Shown here: positions 33,757 to 42,357 of the stretch, one piece after another
Layout of the letters: each line of letters starts with the position of its first letter
Numbering within the stretch: the first letter of the stretch is position 1
NCBI GenBank assembly: GCA_944385095.1
Contig: CALWVS010000002.1
Location: 62,001 to 126,000, forward strand
Direction of reading: 5' to 3'
Length of the DNA: 64,000 nt
Source: an uncultured Oscillospiraceae bacterium
GTDB taxonomy: Bacteria; Bacillota; Clostridia; Oscillospirales; Oscillospiraceae
The notes under the pieces: generated by a model
Databases searched by the model: none
What the model saw: the letters and a program-made list of their open reading frames with translations, nothing else
Told to the model about the DNA's origin: nothing
Translations under genes and position numbers: made by a program

Positions 33757-33809
33757 ATATGAATAACTGTTCATGTGTTCATTATACAACAAAGGGAAGA
33801 TTCTGTCAA
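33757..33809 (-). promoter_or_regulatory. Promoter and ArsR operator of the metal efflux operon
   Basis: On the minus strand a consensus TTGACA (33804-33809), 17-base spacer and TATAAT (33781-33786). Immediately downstream is an imperfect inverted repeat ATATGAAT...CTGTTCAT (33757-33776) with a further GAACA half site. The ATGAA-N6-TTCAT form matches the class of operator bound by ArsR/SmtB repressors, so the repressor would block the start site. Confidence 0.82.
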
Positions 33810-33839
33810 GGAAAAATACTGGCTTTTTTGAAAAACAAC

Positions 33840-33848
33840 TGATATAAT
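33840..33848 (+). promoter_or_regulatory. Extended -10 promoter of the lipoprotein operon
   Basis: TGATATAAT gives a TGn-extended -10 box with no convincing -35. It lies about 120 bases before the lipoprotein start and directs transcription of the plus-strand operon, divergent from the metal operon. Confidence 0.5.
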
Positions 33849-33969
33849 GATGCGGCTTTGGAAGTGTTCCAAAGTAGGGATGGAACTTTTTTAGAAATAT
33901 ATCGTCCAACAGAAACAGAACAAGCAATTGATGATGTTCCATTTACTTTGAGAATAAGGAGAATTTTAT

Positions 33970-35010
33970 ATGAAACGTCGTACCTATGCAATGATGATAT
34001 CTCTGGCTCTGTCAGCATCTCTGCTGGTTGCCTGTGGGTCTAACAAAGAGGACAACGGCAGTCAGTCCACAGAAAGTGGGATTACATCCAGCCAGGATGT
34101 TACAAGTCAAGGCAGTAGTTCTACATCAGATGTGAGTACCCCAGATGTCAGTACATCCAACCCAGATGAAAGTGTGTCTGCTCCAGATGTGTCTCAGGAA
34201 CAGCCAGCAGATTCCTCTGAGGAAAAGCCGGTGGAAGAACCACAGGTGAAGGCATCCCTCACTTTGGATACCACAGATTTTTCCCTCTTTCAGGCAGGTT
34301 CCAGCCATACCCTGAAACCAACTGTACAGGGAGTGGCAGATGGAACAAAAGTGACCTTCCAGTCTGGCAATGAGGCAGTGGCTACTGTGGACGAGACAGG
34401 AAAGGTAACTGCGGTTGCCCCTGGCACTGCAAAGATTACTGTGACAGCAGGAGACCTGAAAGCCACCTGTATTGTGCGTTGTAAGTTTGAGGTTGAAACA
34501 CCATCTGAAGGTGGCAACACAGATTCCTCCAGTGGCTCTGGCAGCTCCAGCAGCTCCGGTTCCAGCAGTTCTGGGTCTGGAAGTTCCAGCAGCACCCCCT
34601 CTGATGGTCAGGTGAATCTGGCTGATTTTTATAACAGTGTGATTTCCAGTTATGAGATGCCCAACCTTTCCAAGGCAGATTCCACCATTATGGACAATAA
34701 CTATGCTGGACTGAGTGCCATTGCTATGGAGCAGACAGAGGTATATGTGAACTTTATGTCTATGAACAATGGTGAAATTGCTCTGGTACAGGTGAAGGAT
34801 GCAGGGGATGTGGACAAGGTAAAGGCAATTTTCCAGGCACGCATTGACTATATGGTAGGTGATGGAAATGGTCCTGGAGGTGCATGGTATCCAGAACCCA
34901 CCCAGATTTGGGAGGAAAATTCCCGTGTGGTGTCCAATGGCAACTATGTGATGATGGTAGTTGGAACTGACTGTGATGCCATTGTGAACGATTTTAATGC
35001 ACTGTTTTAA
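33970..35010 (+). CDS. Lipoprotein with bacterial Ig-like and DUF4358-type domains
   Basis: 346 residues. The signal peptide ends in the lipobox LLVAC (Cys near 22). A Ser/Thr/Asp/Pro-rich linker (about 25-90) precedes a BIG2-type Ig domain (about 95-175: TKVTFQSGNEAVATVDETGKVTAVAPGTAKITVTAG). A Ser/Gly linker follows, then a C-terminal domain resembling DUF4358 (LADFYNSVISSYEMPNLSKAD). It is anchored on the outer membrane face and reaches the wall. AAGGAG precedes the ATG. First gene of an operon with an MBOAT acyltransferase and a DHHW protein; DUF4358 proteins often accompany these. Confidence 0.82.
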   Translation: MKRRTYAMMISLALSASLLVACGSNKEDNGSQSTESGITSSQDVTSQGSSSTSDVSTPDVSTSNPDESVSAPDVSQEQPADSSEEKPVEEPQVKASLTLDTTDFSLFQAGSSHTLKPTVQGVADGTKVTFQSGNEAVATVDETGKVTAVAPGTAKITVTAGDLKATCIVRCKFEVETPSEGGNTDSSSGSGSSSSSGSSSSGSGSSSSTPSDGQVNLADFYNSVISSYEMPNLSKADSTIMDNNYAGLSAIAMEQTEVYVNFMSMNNGEIALVQVKDAGDVDKVKAIFQARIDYMVGDGNGPGGAWYPEPTQIWEENSRVVSNGNYVMMVVGTDCDAIVNDFNALF

Positions 35011-35077
35011 TCAACATTTGACAGGTGAGTAGATGTGTTCTACCCACCTGATTGTACTAAGACAGGAGGATGGGCAG

Positions 35078-36481
35078 ATGGTTTTTTCCACACCTACCTT
35101 TTTATTTTACTTTCTGGTGATCACATTACTGGTCTACTATGTTGTACCCAGAAAACTGAGGAATGGAGTTATTTTACTGTCCTCCCTCTTTTTCTACTTC
35201 TGGGGAGAACAGCTCTATGTTGCCATTATGCTTCTCTCCACAGCCATAGACTATACCCACGGTCTGTTGGTGGAGAAATTTCTTGCCAAAGGAGAGCGAC
35301 GACATGCCCAAATGGCAGTGGCGTCCTCCATTGTGTTCAATCTGGCACTGTTGCTGTTTTTTAAATACTGGGATTTTCTTGCAGGTTCCTTGCAGGCGAT
35401 TGGATTGACCTTTGTACCAGTGTTGGGTGTCCATTTGCCCATAGGCATTTCCTTCTATACCTTCCAAACCATGAGTTATACCATTGATGTATACCGTGGA
35501 GATGCCAGAGCACAGAGAAATATCATCAACTTTAGCACCTTTGTCACACTGTTTCCCCAACTGATTGCAGGTCCCATTATTAAGTATAAGGATTTGGGAG
35601 ACCAGATTGACCAACGAACCACTTCCGTGGAGAAATTTGCCTCCGGTGTCCAGATGTTTATGATTGGCATGGGGAAAAAGGTGCTGATTGCCAACAATGT
35701 GGGCATGCTTTGGGACAGCTATAAGGTGATGGCAGTGGGAGAGTTGACTGTAGCAGGGGCATGGCTGGGTGTTTTGGCGTTTGCCTTCCAGCTTTACTTT
35801 GACTTTTCTGGTTATTCTGATATGGCGGTAGGACTGGGACGTATGCTTGGATTTGAGTTTCTGCCCAACTTCAACTATCCCTATATCTCAAGGTCCATTA
35901 CAGAGTTTTGGAGAAGGTGGCACATTTCCCTTTCTACCTGGTTTAAGGAATACCTCTATATCCCTTTGGGGGGAAACCGCTGCTCTAAGGGACGGCAAAT
36001 TTTTAACTTGCTGGTGGTATGGGCAGCCACAGGCATTTGGCATGGAGCCAGTTGGAATTTTCTCATTTGGGGACTTTATTTCTGGGCAATTTTGATGGTG
36101 GAAAAATTGTGGCTGTTAAAATGGTTGGAACGACTTCCAAGGGTGTTCCAGCATGTGTATGCCCTGTTTCTGATTTTGGTCAGCTGGGGTATTTTTGCCA
36201 TAGAAGATTTTGGTCAACTGGGTGGCTACCTCAAGGTAATGTTTGGATTGGGTGATGTGCCACTGGCAGACGCCACATTTGGATACTATTTGACCAGCTA
36301 TCTGCCTGTATTGTGTGTGGCTGCCATTGCATCCACTCCCACAGGGGTGGCACTTTACCGCTCTGTCCCTCGAAAGGTTGCCAATGGAGTGGGTGCAGTG
36401 CTGATTTTAGCAGGTTTGGTGATTTGTACCGCCTATCTGGTGGATGGTACTTACAATCCTTTCTTGTATTTCCGATTCTAA
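35078..36481 (+). CDS. MBOAT-family membrane O-acyltransferase (AlgI/DltB-like)
   Basis: 467 residues, about 11-12 hydrophobic segments. The N-terminus (MVFSTPTFLFYFLVITLLVYYVVPRKLRN) and motifs FNYPYISRSITEFWRRWHISLSTWF and NLLVVWAATGIWHGASWNFLIWG are those of AlgI-like MBOAT proteins; the catalytic His is in GIWHG. They pass acyl groups across the membrane to a surface polysaccharide or protein. The ATG at 35078 follows AGGAGG by 8 bases. The partner DHHW protein is downstream. Confidence 0.93.
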   Translation: MVFSTPTFLFYFLVITLLVYYVVPRKLRNGVILLSSLFFYFWGEQLYVAIMLLSTAIDYTHGLLVEKFLAKGERRHAQMAVASSIVFNLALLLFFKYWDFLAGSLQAIGLTFVPVLGVHLPIGISFYTFQTMSYTIDVYRGDARAQRNIINFSTFVTLFPQLIAGPIIKYKDLGDQIDQRTTSVEKFASGVQMFMIGMGKKVLIANNVGMLWDSYKVMAVGELTVAGAWLGVLAFAFQLYFDFSGYSDMAVGLGRMLGFEFLPNFNYPYISRSITEFWRRWHISLSTWFKEYLYIPLGGNRCSKGRQIFNLLVVWAATGIWHGASWNFLIWGLYFWAILMVEKLWLLKWLERLPRVFQHVYALFLILVSWGIFAIEDFGQLGGYLKVMFGLGDVPLADATFGYYLTSYLPVLCVAAIASTPTGVALYRSVPRKVANGVGAVLILAGLVICTAYLVDGTYNPFLYFRF

Positions 36482-36496
36482 GAAAGCAGGTGCAAT

Positions 36497-37630
36497 ATGG
36501 ATAAGAAATACAGCATTTTTTTGGTTTTGCTATTTTCTCTGTTTGTAGGCGGTATTTTTGTGGGGACTGTGGTGAACAGTGTGACTGCACCAGAGCAGGA
36601 ATTTTCTGAACTGGAAAACAGATATTTGGCAAAGCCCCCCAAATTATCGGTAGAAACTGTGTTAATAAATGGTTCCTTTATGACGAATGCAGAAAAGTAT
36701 ATCAATGACCATGTGGTAGGGCGTGACCTGTGGGTGGAATGGAAGGCATGGTGTGAACGACTCAGTGGAAAAAAGGAGAACAACGGGGTTTATCTGGGCA
36801 GTCAGGAAACACTCATTAACCGGCTTGAGGAACCAGACAAAGAGCAATTGGAAAAAAATGTAGGATATGTGAATCAACTGGTCAATAATGTGGAGATTCC
36901 CGTCTATTTTGGGTTGATTCCTTCCTCTGCTGCTATCTGGCAGGACAGGCTGCCCAAAGGTGCACCTACCGCAGATGAACTGGAAATTATCACAGAGTTA
37001 TATGAGCAGGTGCAGACGCACACCATAGACTTGTATACCAATCTGAACAATCACAATCAGGAGGAAATTTATTATCGTACAGACCACCACTGGACCAGTT
37101 TGGGTGCATATTATGGCTATAAAGCCATCATGCAGTCTCTGGGTATGACAGCCCTGCCACTGGATGAAGCAAACAAGGTGACAGTTTCAGAGGACTTTTA
37201 TGGAACCATCTTCTCTACCTCTGGAGTGCGATGGGTTGCACCAGACCACATTGACCGATATATTTCAGGGGATGGACTAAAGGTCACAGCCTATCCAGAG
37301 GGAACACCAGTGGACAGCACATTATATGTGGACAGTTATCTGGAAGTGAAAGACAAGTATTCCTCTTTTTTGGGTGGCAACCAACCCCTATGTGTGATTG
37401 AAACCCAGTTGACAGATGCCCCCAAAGTGCTCATCATTCGAGATTCCTATACAGACAGTCTGGCTCCCTTCCTGACACAGAATTTTTCAGAAATTCATCT
37501 CTTTGACCCTAGAATGAATTTAACCAGTGTGAAGGACTATGTAGTACAGAACGAAATTGATACTGTGATTGTACTGTACAGTATTTCTAACTTTGTCTCA
37601 GCAGACAACCTTTTTGTATTAGCACGTTAA
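36497..37630 (+). CDS. DHHW-family (AlgJ/AlgX-like) extracellular protein
   Basis: 377 residues with one N-terminal membrane anchor (about 6-28). The family motif is RTDHHWTSLGAYYGY near residue 195, and RDSYTDSLAPFL near 315 carries the putative active serine of the SGNH-like fold. Such proteins work with MBOAT partners to move an acyl group (often acetyl) onto an exported polymer. It starts 15 bases after the MBOAT stop. The acceptor polymer is not identifiable from the window. Confidence 0.88.
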   Translation: MDKKYSIFLVLLFSLFVGGIFVGTVVNSVTAPEQEFSELENRYLAKPPKLSVETVLINGSFMTNAEKYINDHVVGRDLWVEWKAWCERLSGKKENNGVYLGSQETLINRLEEPDKEQLEKNVGYVNQLVNNVEIPVYFGLIPSSAAIWQDRLPKGAPTADELEIITELYEQVQTHTIDLYTNLNNHNQEEIYYRTDHHWTSLGAYYGYKAIMQSLGMTALPLDEANKVTVSEDFYGTIFSTSGVRWVAPDHIDRYISGDGLKVTAYPEGTPVDSTLYVDSYLEVKDKYSSFLGGNQPLCVIETQLTDAPKVLIIRDSYTDSLAPFLTQNFSEIHLFDPRMNLTSVKDYVVQNEIDTVIVLYSISNFVSADNLFVLAR

Positions 37631-37641
37631 GAAAAAACGAT

Positions 37642-37685
37642 AAAACAAAAGGAGAGCTCCATCTTTGGAACTCTCCTTTTGTTTT
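37642..37685 (+). terminator. First terminator after the MBOAT/DHHW operon
   Basis: A long stem with one mismatch (AAAACAAAAGGAGAG.../...CTCTCCTTTTGTTTT) 12 bases past the DHHW stop. Confidence 0.82.
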
Positions 37686-37709
37686 GGAAAACTATGGTTC
37701 AAACAGATC

Positions 37710-37752
37710 AATACCTTACAGACAGGAAAATCCTGCTGTAAGGTATTTTTTA
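37710..37752 (+). terminator. Second terminator, facing the acyl-CoA ligase gene
   Basis: An imperfect stem (AATACCTTACAG...CTGTAAGGTATT) followed by TTTTTT on the plus strand. It blocks read-through into the convergent acyl-CoA ligase gene and may end that gene too. Confidence 0.78.
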
Positions 37753-37754
37753 GA

Positions 37755-39389
37755 TTATGCTCTGTTTTGGGCTTCCACGAGACGAACACCACAATACTGT
37801 TCTCTCAATTTTGGTTTTTCTATTTTGCCGGTGGGATTGCGTGGAATGTCGGCAAAAATAATTTTTCTGGGGCGTTTATAACGGGGGAGCTCTGTACAGA
37901 ACTGAATAATTTCACTTTCTGTGCAGTTCATACCGTCCTTAACTTGAATGATGGCGGCAGCAATTTCTCCTAGCCGCTGGTCAGGAAGACCAATGACAGC
38001 TACATCATGTACTTTGGGGTAGGCAGATAGAAAATCCTCAATTTGGACAGGATATAGGTTTTCACCGCCAGAAATAATCACATCTTTTTTACGGTCAACC
38101 AGAAAATAGAATCCATCCTTGTCCTGCATTGCCATATCTCCAGTATGAAGCCAGCCATCCTGTAAAACCGCATTGGTAGCCGCTTCATCATGGTAATAAC
38201 ACACCATAACGCCGGGACCTTTGACACACAGCTCACCTACTTCTCCCTGTGAAACAGTGTTTCCATCCTCGTCTACAATCTTTAACTCCCAGCCATATCC
38301 AGCCACACCAATGGCTCCAACTTTGTCCAGATGGTCCATACCCAGATGGACACAGCCCGGACCAGTGGACTCAGACAGCCCATAGTTGGTATCGTATTTG
38401 TGATGTGGGAAGTATTGCATCCAATGTTTGATGAGAGATGGGGGTACTGGTTGCGCTCCTATGTGCATCAGTCTCCACTGAGACAGAGTGTAGTCATCCA
38501 TAGACAACTCACCACGATCCAGAGCAGCCAAAATATCCTGACACCAAGGCACCAACAGCCAGACAATGGTACAATGTTCTCTGGAAACAGCGTCAAAAAT
38601 AGCTTTTGGGGTGTTACCTTTCAGCAAAACAGCCTTTCCACCTGTAAAGAGGGAACCAAACCAGTGCATTTTGGCACCAGTATGATAGAGGGGTGGAATA
38701 CATAGAAATACATCTTCATGGGTGGTCTCATGGTGCATTGCCTCCATGCGTGCAGCATGGAGCAAAGAGGAATGGCGCAGTAAAATCGCTTTGGGAAAAC
38801 CAGTGGTACCAGAGGAATAGTAGATGGCTGCATCATCTGCATCATCTACAAGCACCTTGGGAGCCATAGAGGAGCAATTTGCAGTTGCTCGATGGTAGTC
38901 CTCAGCGAAAGTGGGACAGGTATCACCTACAAAAAATAACAGACGTTCTTTCCCAATGGATGGCACAATATCTTCTACACGCCCAATAAATTCAGGACCA
39001 AAAAACAAAATATCCACATCAGCCAGTTTTACACAATACTCAATCTCCTGAGCAGTATAGCGGAAATTCAAAGGCACAGCCACAGCACCAGCCTTTAAAA
39101 TACCAAAGTAAATAGGCAGCCATTCCAGTCCATTCATCAATAAAATAGCAACCTTTTGTCCCTTTTTAATGCCTCGCCCAAGCAGAAGATTGGCGACCCG
39201 ATTGGCTTTTTCATCAAAAATGGACCAGGTAATTTCTCTGCGATAGGGGGCAGTAGAGGAGGGTTGAATCAATTCATATTCCTTCCATGTGACCCTCTGT
39301 GTCTCCTGCACTTCAGGATTGATTTCTACCAGTGCCACCTCATCGCCATATAGCTTGCTGTTTCTCTCTAACAAATCTGTAATTGGCAC
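37755..39389 (-). CDS. AMP-forming acyl-CoA ligase
   Basis: 544 residues, class I adenylate-forming enzyme. Motifs in order: YYSSGTTGFPKAI (P-loop A3), YGLSEST (A5), GWLHTGDMA (A7), DRKKDVIISGGENLYPVQIE (A8), and NPTGKIEKPKLRE with the catalytic lysine (A10). An unusual N-terminal insertion (about 36-55, LIQPSSTAPYRREITW) falls in the first strand pair. Substrate cannot be read from sequence; medium/long-chain or aryl acids are options, the latter because the arylacetate operon starts next door on the other strand. GTG start with AAGGGAAGGGG upstream. Confidence 0.88.
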   Translation of the reverse strand: MPITDLLERNSKLYGDEVALVEINPEVQETQRVTWKEYELIQPSSTAPYRREITWSIFDEKANRVANLLLGRGIKKGQKVAILLMNGLEWLPIYFGILKAGAVAVPLNFRYTAQEIEYCVKLADVDILFFGPEFIGRVEDIVPSIGKERLLFFVGDTCPTFAEDYHRATANCSSMAPKVLVDDADDAAIYYSSGTTGFPKAILLRHSSLLHAARMEAMHHETTHEDVFLCIPPLYHTGAKMHWFGSLFTGGKAVLLKGNTPKAIFDAVSREHCTIVWLLVPWCQDILAALDRGELSMDDYTLSQWRLMHIGAQPVPPSLIKHWMQYFPHHKYDTNYGLSESTGPGCVHLGMDHLDKVGAIGVAGYGWELKIVDEDGNTVSQGEVGELCVKGPGVMVCYYHDEAATNAVLQDGWLHTGDMAMQDKDGFYFLVDRKKDVIISGGENLYPVQIEDFLSAYPKVHDVAVIGLPDQRLGEIAAAIIQVKDGMNCTESEIIQFCTELPRYKRPRKIIFADIPRNPTGKIEKPKLREQYCGVRLVEAQNRA

Positions 39390-39639
39390 GGCTACCCCTT
39401 CCCTTCTCTCAATACTTCAACAGTTTTAACCTTTAAACCACTAAAGTAGAATACAGCACTTTCTCTATTCTGTCAAGTAGTTTCTCCATAAGATTATGAA
39501 GGAAAATTTAGAAAAAATTTATGCCATAAGGTGTTTACCTCAACGCTTTAATGTGTTAACATATACAGTAGGCTTCCTATCCGCCCTAAGAGATAGCATA
39601 TCAACTGGTGCAGCCAGCAGATCAGGAAGGAGTTGTCAT

Positions 39640-39957
39640 ATGACAAAGACAGAGCGAAAGGAACATAGCATGGCTCTCTATGAGACCATCTTGAAATTAA
39701 AAGATTTGGACGAGTGCCGCCGTTTTTTTGAGGATCTGTGTACCCCAACTGAGCTGCAATCTATGGAACAACGTTTTGATGTGGCAGTTTATTTACAGCA
39801 GGGGCTTGTCTATTTGGATATTTTGGAGAGAACAGGGGCAAGCAGTGCCACCATCAGCCGTGTACGCCGTTCCCTTCTGGAGAATGGGGCAGGTGGAGTG
39901 ATTCAGGAGATTATTACCCGCGAGGGATTGGATCAGGTAAAAGAAGCGGCAGAATGA
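39640..39957 (+). CDS. YerC/YecD-type TrpR-family regulator
   Basis: 105 residues. The TrpR-like helix bundle is recognisable: ALYETILKLKDLDECRRFFEDLCTPTELQSMEQRF and the helix-turn-helix TGASSATISRVRRSL. In Firmicutes this family is usually annotated YerC; its effector is not established. The ATG at 39640 has AAGGAG 7 bases upstream. Being first in an operon for aromatic 2-oxoacid breakdown, it may sense an aromatic amino acid as TrpR does; this is inference. Confidence 0.88.
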   Translation: MTKTERKEHSMALYETILKLKDLDECRRFFEDLCTPTELQSMEQRFDVAVYLQQGLVYLDILERTGASSATISRVRRSLLENGAGGVIQEIITREGLDQVKEAAE

Positions 39958-40011
39958 GGACTGCCACACTTTTTCAAAAATAGAAAACCAAAAGCAGGGA
40001 GAAGATTCAAA

Positions 40012-41754
40012 ATGAAACAACTTATGTTGGGTAATGCAGCAGTTGCCCGTGGTTTGTACGAGGCAGGGTGTGCCGTGGTTTCCAGCTATCCCGGAACCCC
40101 CAGCACAGAAATTACAGAGGAAGCAGCCAAGTATGATGAGATATACTGTGAGTGGGCACCCAATGAGAAGGTGGCAATGGAAGTGGCATTTGGTGCCGCA
40201 CTGGCAGGAAAACGTTCCTTCTGTGGTATGAAGCATGTGGGATTGAATGTAGCAGCGGACCCACTGTTCACCGTGTCCTATACCGGAATCAACGCTGGTA
40301 TGGTCATTGCAGTGGCAGACGACCCCGGTATGCACTCCTCTCAAAATGAGCAGGATTCCCGCCACTATGCCATTGGTGCCAAAATACCCATGTTGGAGCC
40401 AGCAGATTCTAAGGAGGCACTGGAATTTACTAAGCGTGCCTATGAAATTTCAGAGGAGTTTGACACCCCTGTGTTGCTGAAGATGTGTACCCGTGTGGCC
40501 CACTCCCAATCCATTGTCAACATCGGGGAGCGGGCAGGGACCCCTAAAAAACCCTATGAAAAGAACATTGCAAAATATGTCATGATGCCAGGCAATGCCA
40601 AACGCCGTCACCCCTTTGTAGAGGACAGAACACGCAGACTGACAGAGTATGCAGAACACTGTGACTTAAACCGTATGGAGTTGGGCGGCACAGAGATGGG
40701 TGTCATTACATCCAGCACCTGTTATCAGTATGTAAAAGAGGTCTTTGGAGATACCGTTTCTGTATTGAAGTTGGGTATGGTGTATCCTCTGCCTGTGAAG
40801 CTGATTCTGGATTTTGCATCCCATGTGGACCATCTGATTGTGGTGGAGGAGTTGGACCCCATCATTGAAAATCACTGCCGTCAGTTGGGACTGAAGGTTT
40901 CAGGGAAAAATATTCTGCCTATGGAAGATGAGTTCTCACAGAACCTGGTGGCTGAAAAGCTGGGTGGCACTGTCCATCGGGGCGTCAGTTTGGAGGATAC
41001 CATTCCCCCACGTCCCCCTGTGATGTGTGCAGGCTGCCCCCACCGTGGTCTTTTCTACACACTGAATAAAAATAAGTGTACCGTAATGGGTGACATTGGA
41101 TGCTATACGTTGGGGGCAGTGGCTCCTCTGTCTGCCATTGATATGACCCTGTGTATGGGTGCTTCCATCAGTGGAATACATGGATTTAATAAGGCACTGG
41201 GTCAGGAGAGCGAGGGCAAAACTGTGGCAGTCATTGGTGACTCCACCTTTATGCACTCTGGTATGACTGGTCTTGCAAATATTGCATACAACCAATCCAA
41301 CTCTACTGTGATTATTTTGGATAACTCCATTACTGGTATGACTGGGCACCAGCACAACCCCACCACTGGTTACAACATTAAGGGGGACCCTGCCGGAAAA
41401 ATTGATTTGGAACAGCTCTGCCGTGCTATGGGCTTCCAGCGTGTACGGGTAGTAGACCCATACAACCTGAAAGAATGTGATGAGGCAGTGAAAGAGGAGC
41501 TGGCAGCTCCAGAGCCTTCTGTCATTATCAGCCGCCGCCCCTGTGCTTTGTTGAAATATGTAAAACATAATCCTCCTCTGGTGGTGAATGAGGAAAAGTG
41601 TGTGGGCTGTAAGTCCTGTATGAAAATCGGCTGTCCTGCTATTTCCATTCGGGATGGAAAGGCACATGTAGACAGTACCCTGTGTGTGGGCTGTGGTGTG
41701 TGTGAGCAGCTCTGCCCAGTTGGGGCATTTGAAAGCACTGGCAAGGAGGGTTAA
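40012..41754 (+). CDS. iorA: Indolepyruvate:ferredoxin oxidoreductase, alpha subunit
   Basis: 580 residues. Oxidative decarboxylation of indolepyruvate, phenylpyruvate and 4-hydroxyphenylpyruvate to arylacetyl-CoA, with reduction of ferredoxin. N-terminal pyruvate-binding domain (GNAAVARGLYEAGCAVVSSYPGTPSTEI). Thiamine diphosphate domain with GDIGCYTLG and GDSTFMHSGMTGLANIAYN...LDNSITGMTGHQ. Two C-terminal 4Fe-4S clusters: CVGCKSCMKIGCP and CVGCGVCEQLCPVGAF. First enzyme gene after yerC; iorB follows 3 bases after the stop. Confidence 0.96.
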   Translation: MKQLMLGNAAVARGLYEAGCAVVSSYPGTPSTEITEEAAKYDEIYCEWAPNEKVAMEVAFGAALAGKRSFCGMKHVGLNVAADPLFTVSYTGINAGMVIAVADDPGMHSSQNEQDSRHYAIGAKIPMLEPADSKEALEFTKRAYEISEEFDTPVLLKMCTRVAHSQSIVNIGERAGTPKKPYEKNIAKYVMMPGNAKRRHPFVEDRTRRLTEYAEHCDLNRMELGGTEMGVITSSTCYQYVKEVFGDTVSVLKLGMVYPLPVKLILDFASHVDHLIVVEELDPIIENHCRQLGLKVSGKNILPMEDEFSQNLVAEKLGGTVHRGVSLEDTIPPRPPVMCAGCPHRGLFYTLNKNKCTVMGDIGCYTLGAVAPLSAIDMTLCMGASISGIHGFNKALGQESEGKTVAVIGDSTFMHSGMTGLANIAYNQSNSTVIILDNSITGMTGHQHNPTTGYNIKGDPAGKIDLEQLCRAMGFQRVRVVDPYNLKECDEAVKEELAAPEPSVIISRRPCALLKYVKHNPPLVVNEEKCVGCKSCMKIGCPAISIRDGKAHVDSTLCVGCGVCEQLCPVGAFESTGKEG

Positions 41755-41757
41755 AAC

Positions 41758-42330
41758 ATGGAAACCAAAAATATTATGATTGTTGGTGTAGGTGGACAAG
41801 GTTCCCTGTTGGCAAGTAAGCTGCTAGGGCATCTGTTGATGGAACAGGGCTATGATGTGAAAGTATCAGAAGTACACGGCATGTCCCAGCGTGGCGGGAG
41901 CGTTGTCACCTATGTACGATATGGAGATAGGGTAAACTCTCCAGTGATTGACAAGGGAGAAGCTGATTATATTGTATCCTTTGAATTGCTGGAGGCTGCA
42001 CGCTGGCTCAACTATCTGCGCCCCAATGGGCAGATTGTGACCAGCACCCAGCAGATTGACCCCATGCCTGTGATTACTGGGGCAGCCCAGTATCCAGAAA
42101 ATCTGGTGGAGAAAATGCGTGCCAAAGGGATAAAGGTAGATGCACTGGATTGTCTTGCCCTTGCGGAGGAAGCAGGGTCTTCAAAGGCAGTGAATATTGT
42201 ACTGATGGGGCGTCTGTCCCACTACTTTGACCTGCCAGAGGAAGCATGGCAGAAATCCATCGAGGCATGTGTGCCCACGAAATTCCTTGAACTAAACAAG
42301 AAAGCATTTGAACTGGGTAAAAATGCCTAA
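41758..42330 (+). CDS. iorB: Indolepyruvate:ferredoxin oxidoreductase, beta subunit
   Basis: 190 residues, the gamma-type domain of 2-oxoacid oxidoreductases (GVGGQGSLLASKLLGHLL at the N-terminus, EVHGMSQRGGSVVTYVRYG near 40-60). It completes the two-subunit enzyme with IorA. Confidence 0.95.
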   Translation: METKNIMIVGVGGQGSLLASKLLGHLLMEQGYDVKVSEVHGMSQRGGSVVTYVRYGDRVNSPVIDKGEADYIVSFELLEAARWLNYLRPNGQIVTSTQQIDPMPVITGAAQYPENLVEKMRAKGIKVDALDCLALAEEAGSSKAVNIVLMGRLSHYFDLPEEAWQKSIEACVPTKFLELNKKAFELGKNA

Positions 42331-42357
42331 TTTTGGGAACAGTAGGGAGAGATACCA

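Noticed and set aside
33742-33942. 67-residue extension of the ArsR frame
   Set aside because: It would read through the promoter and operator; the 33741 ATG has a ribosome-binding site and gives the normal family length.
40936-41799. 287-codon minus-strand frame opposite iorA
   Set aside because: Antisense shadow of iorA, no Shine-Dalgarno or family features.
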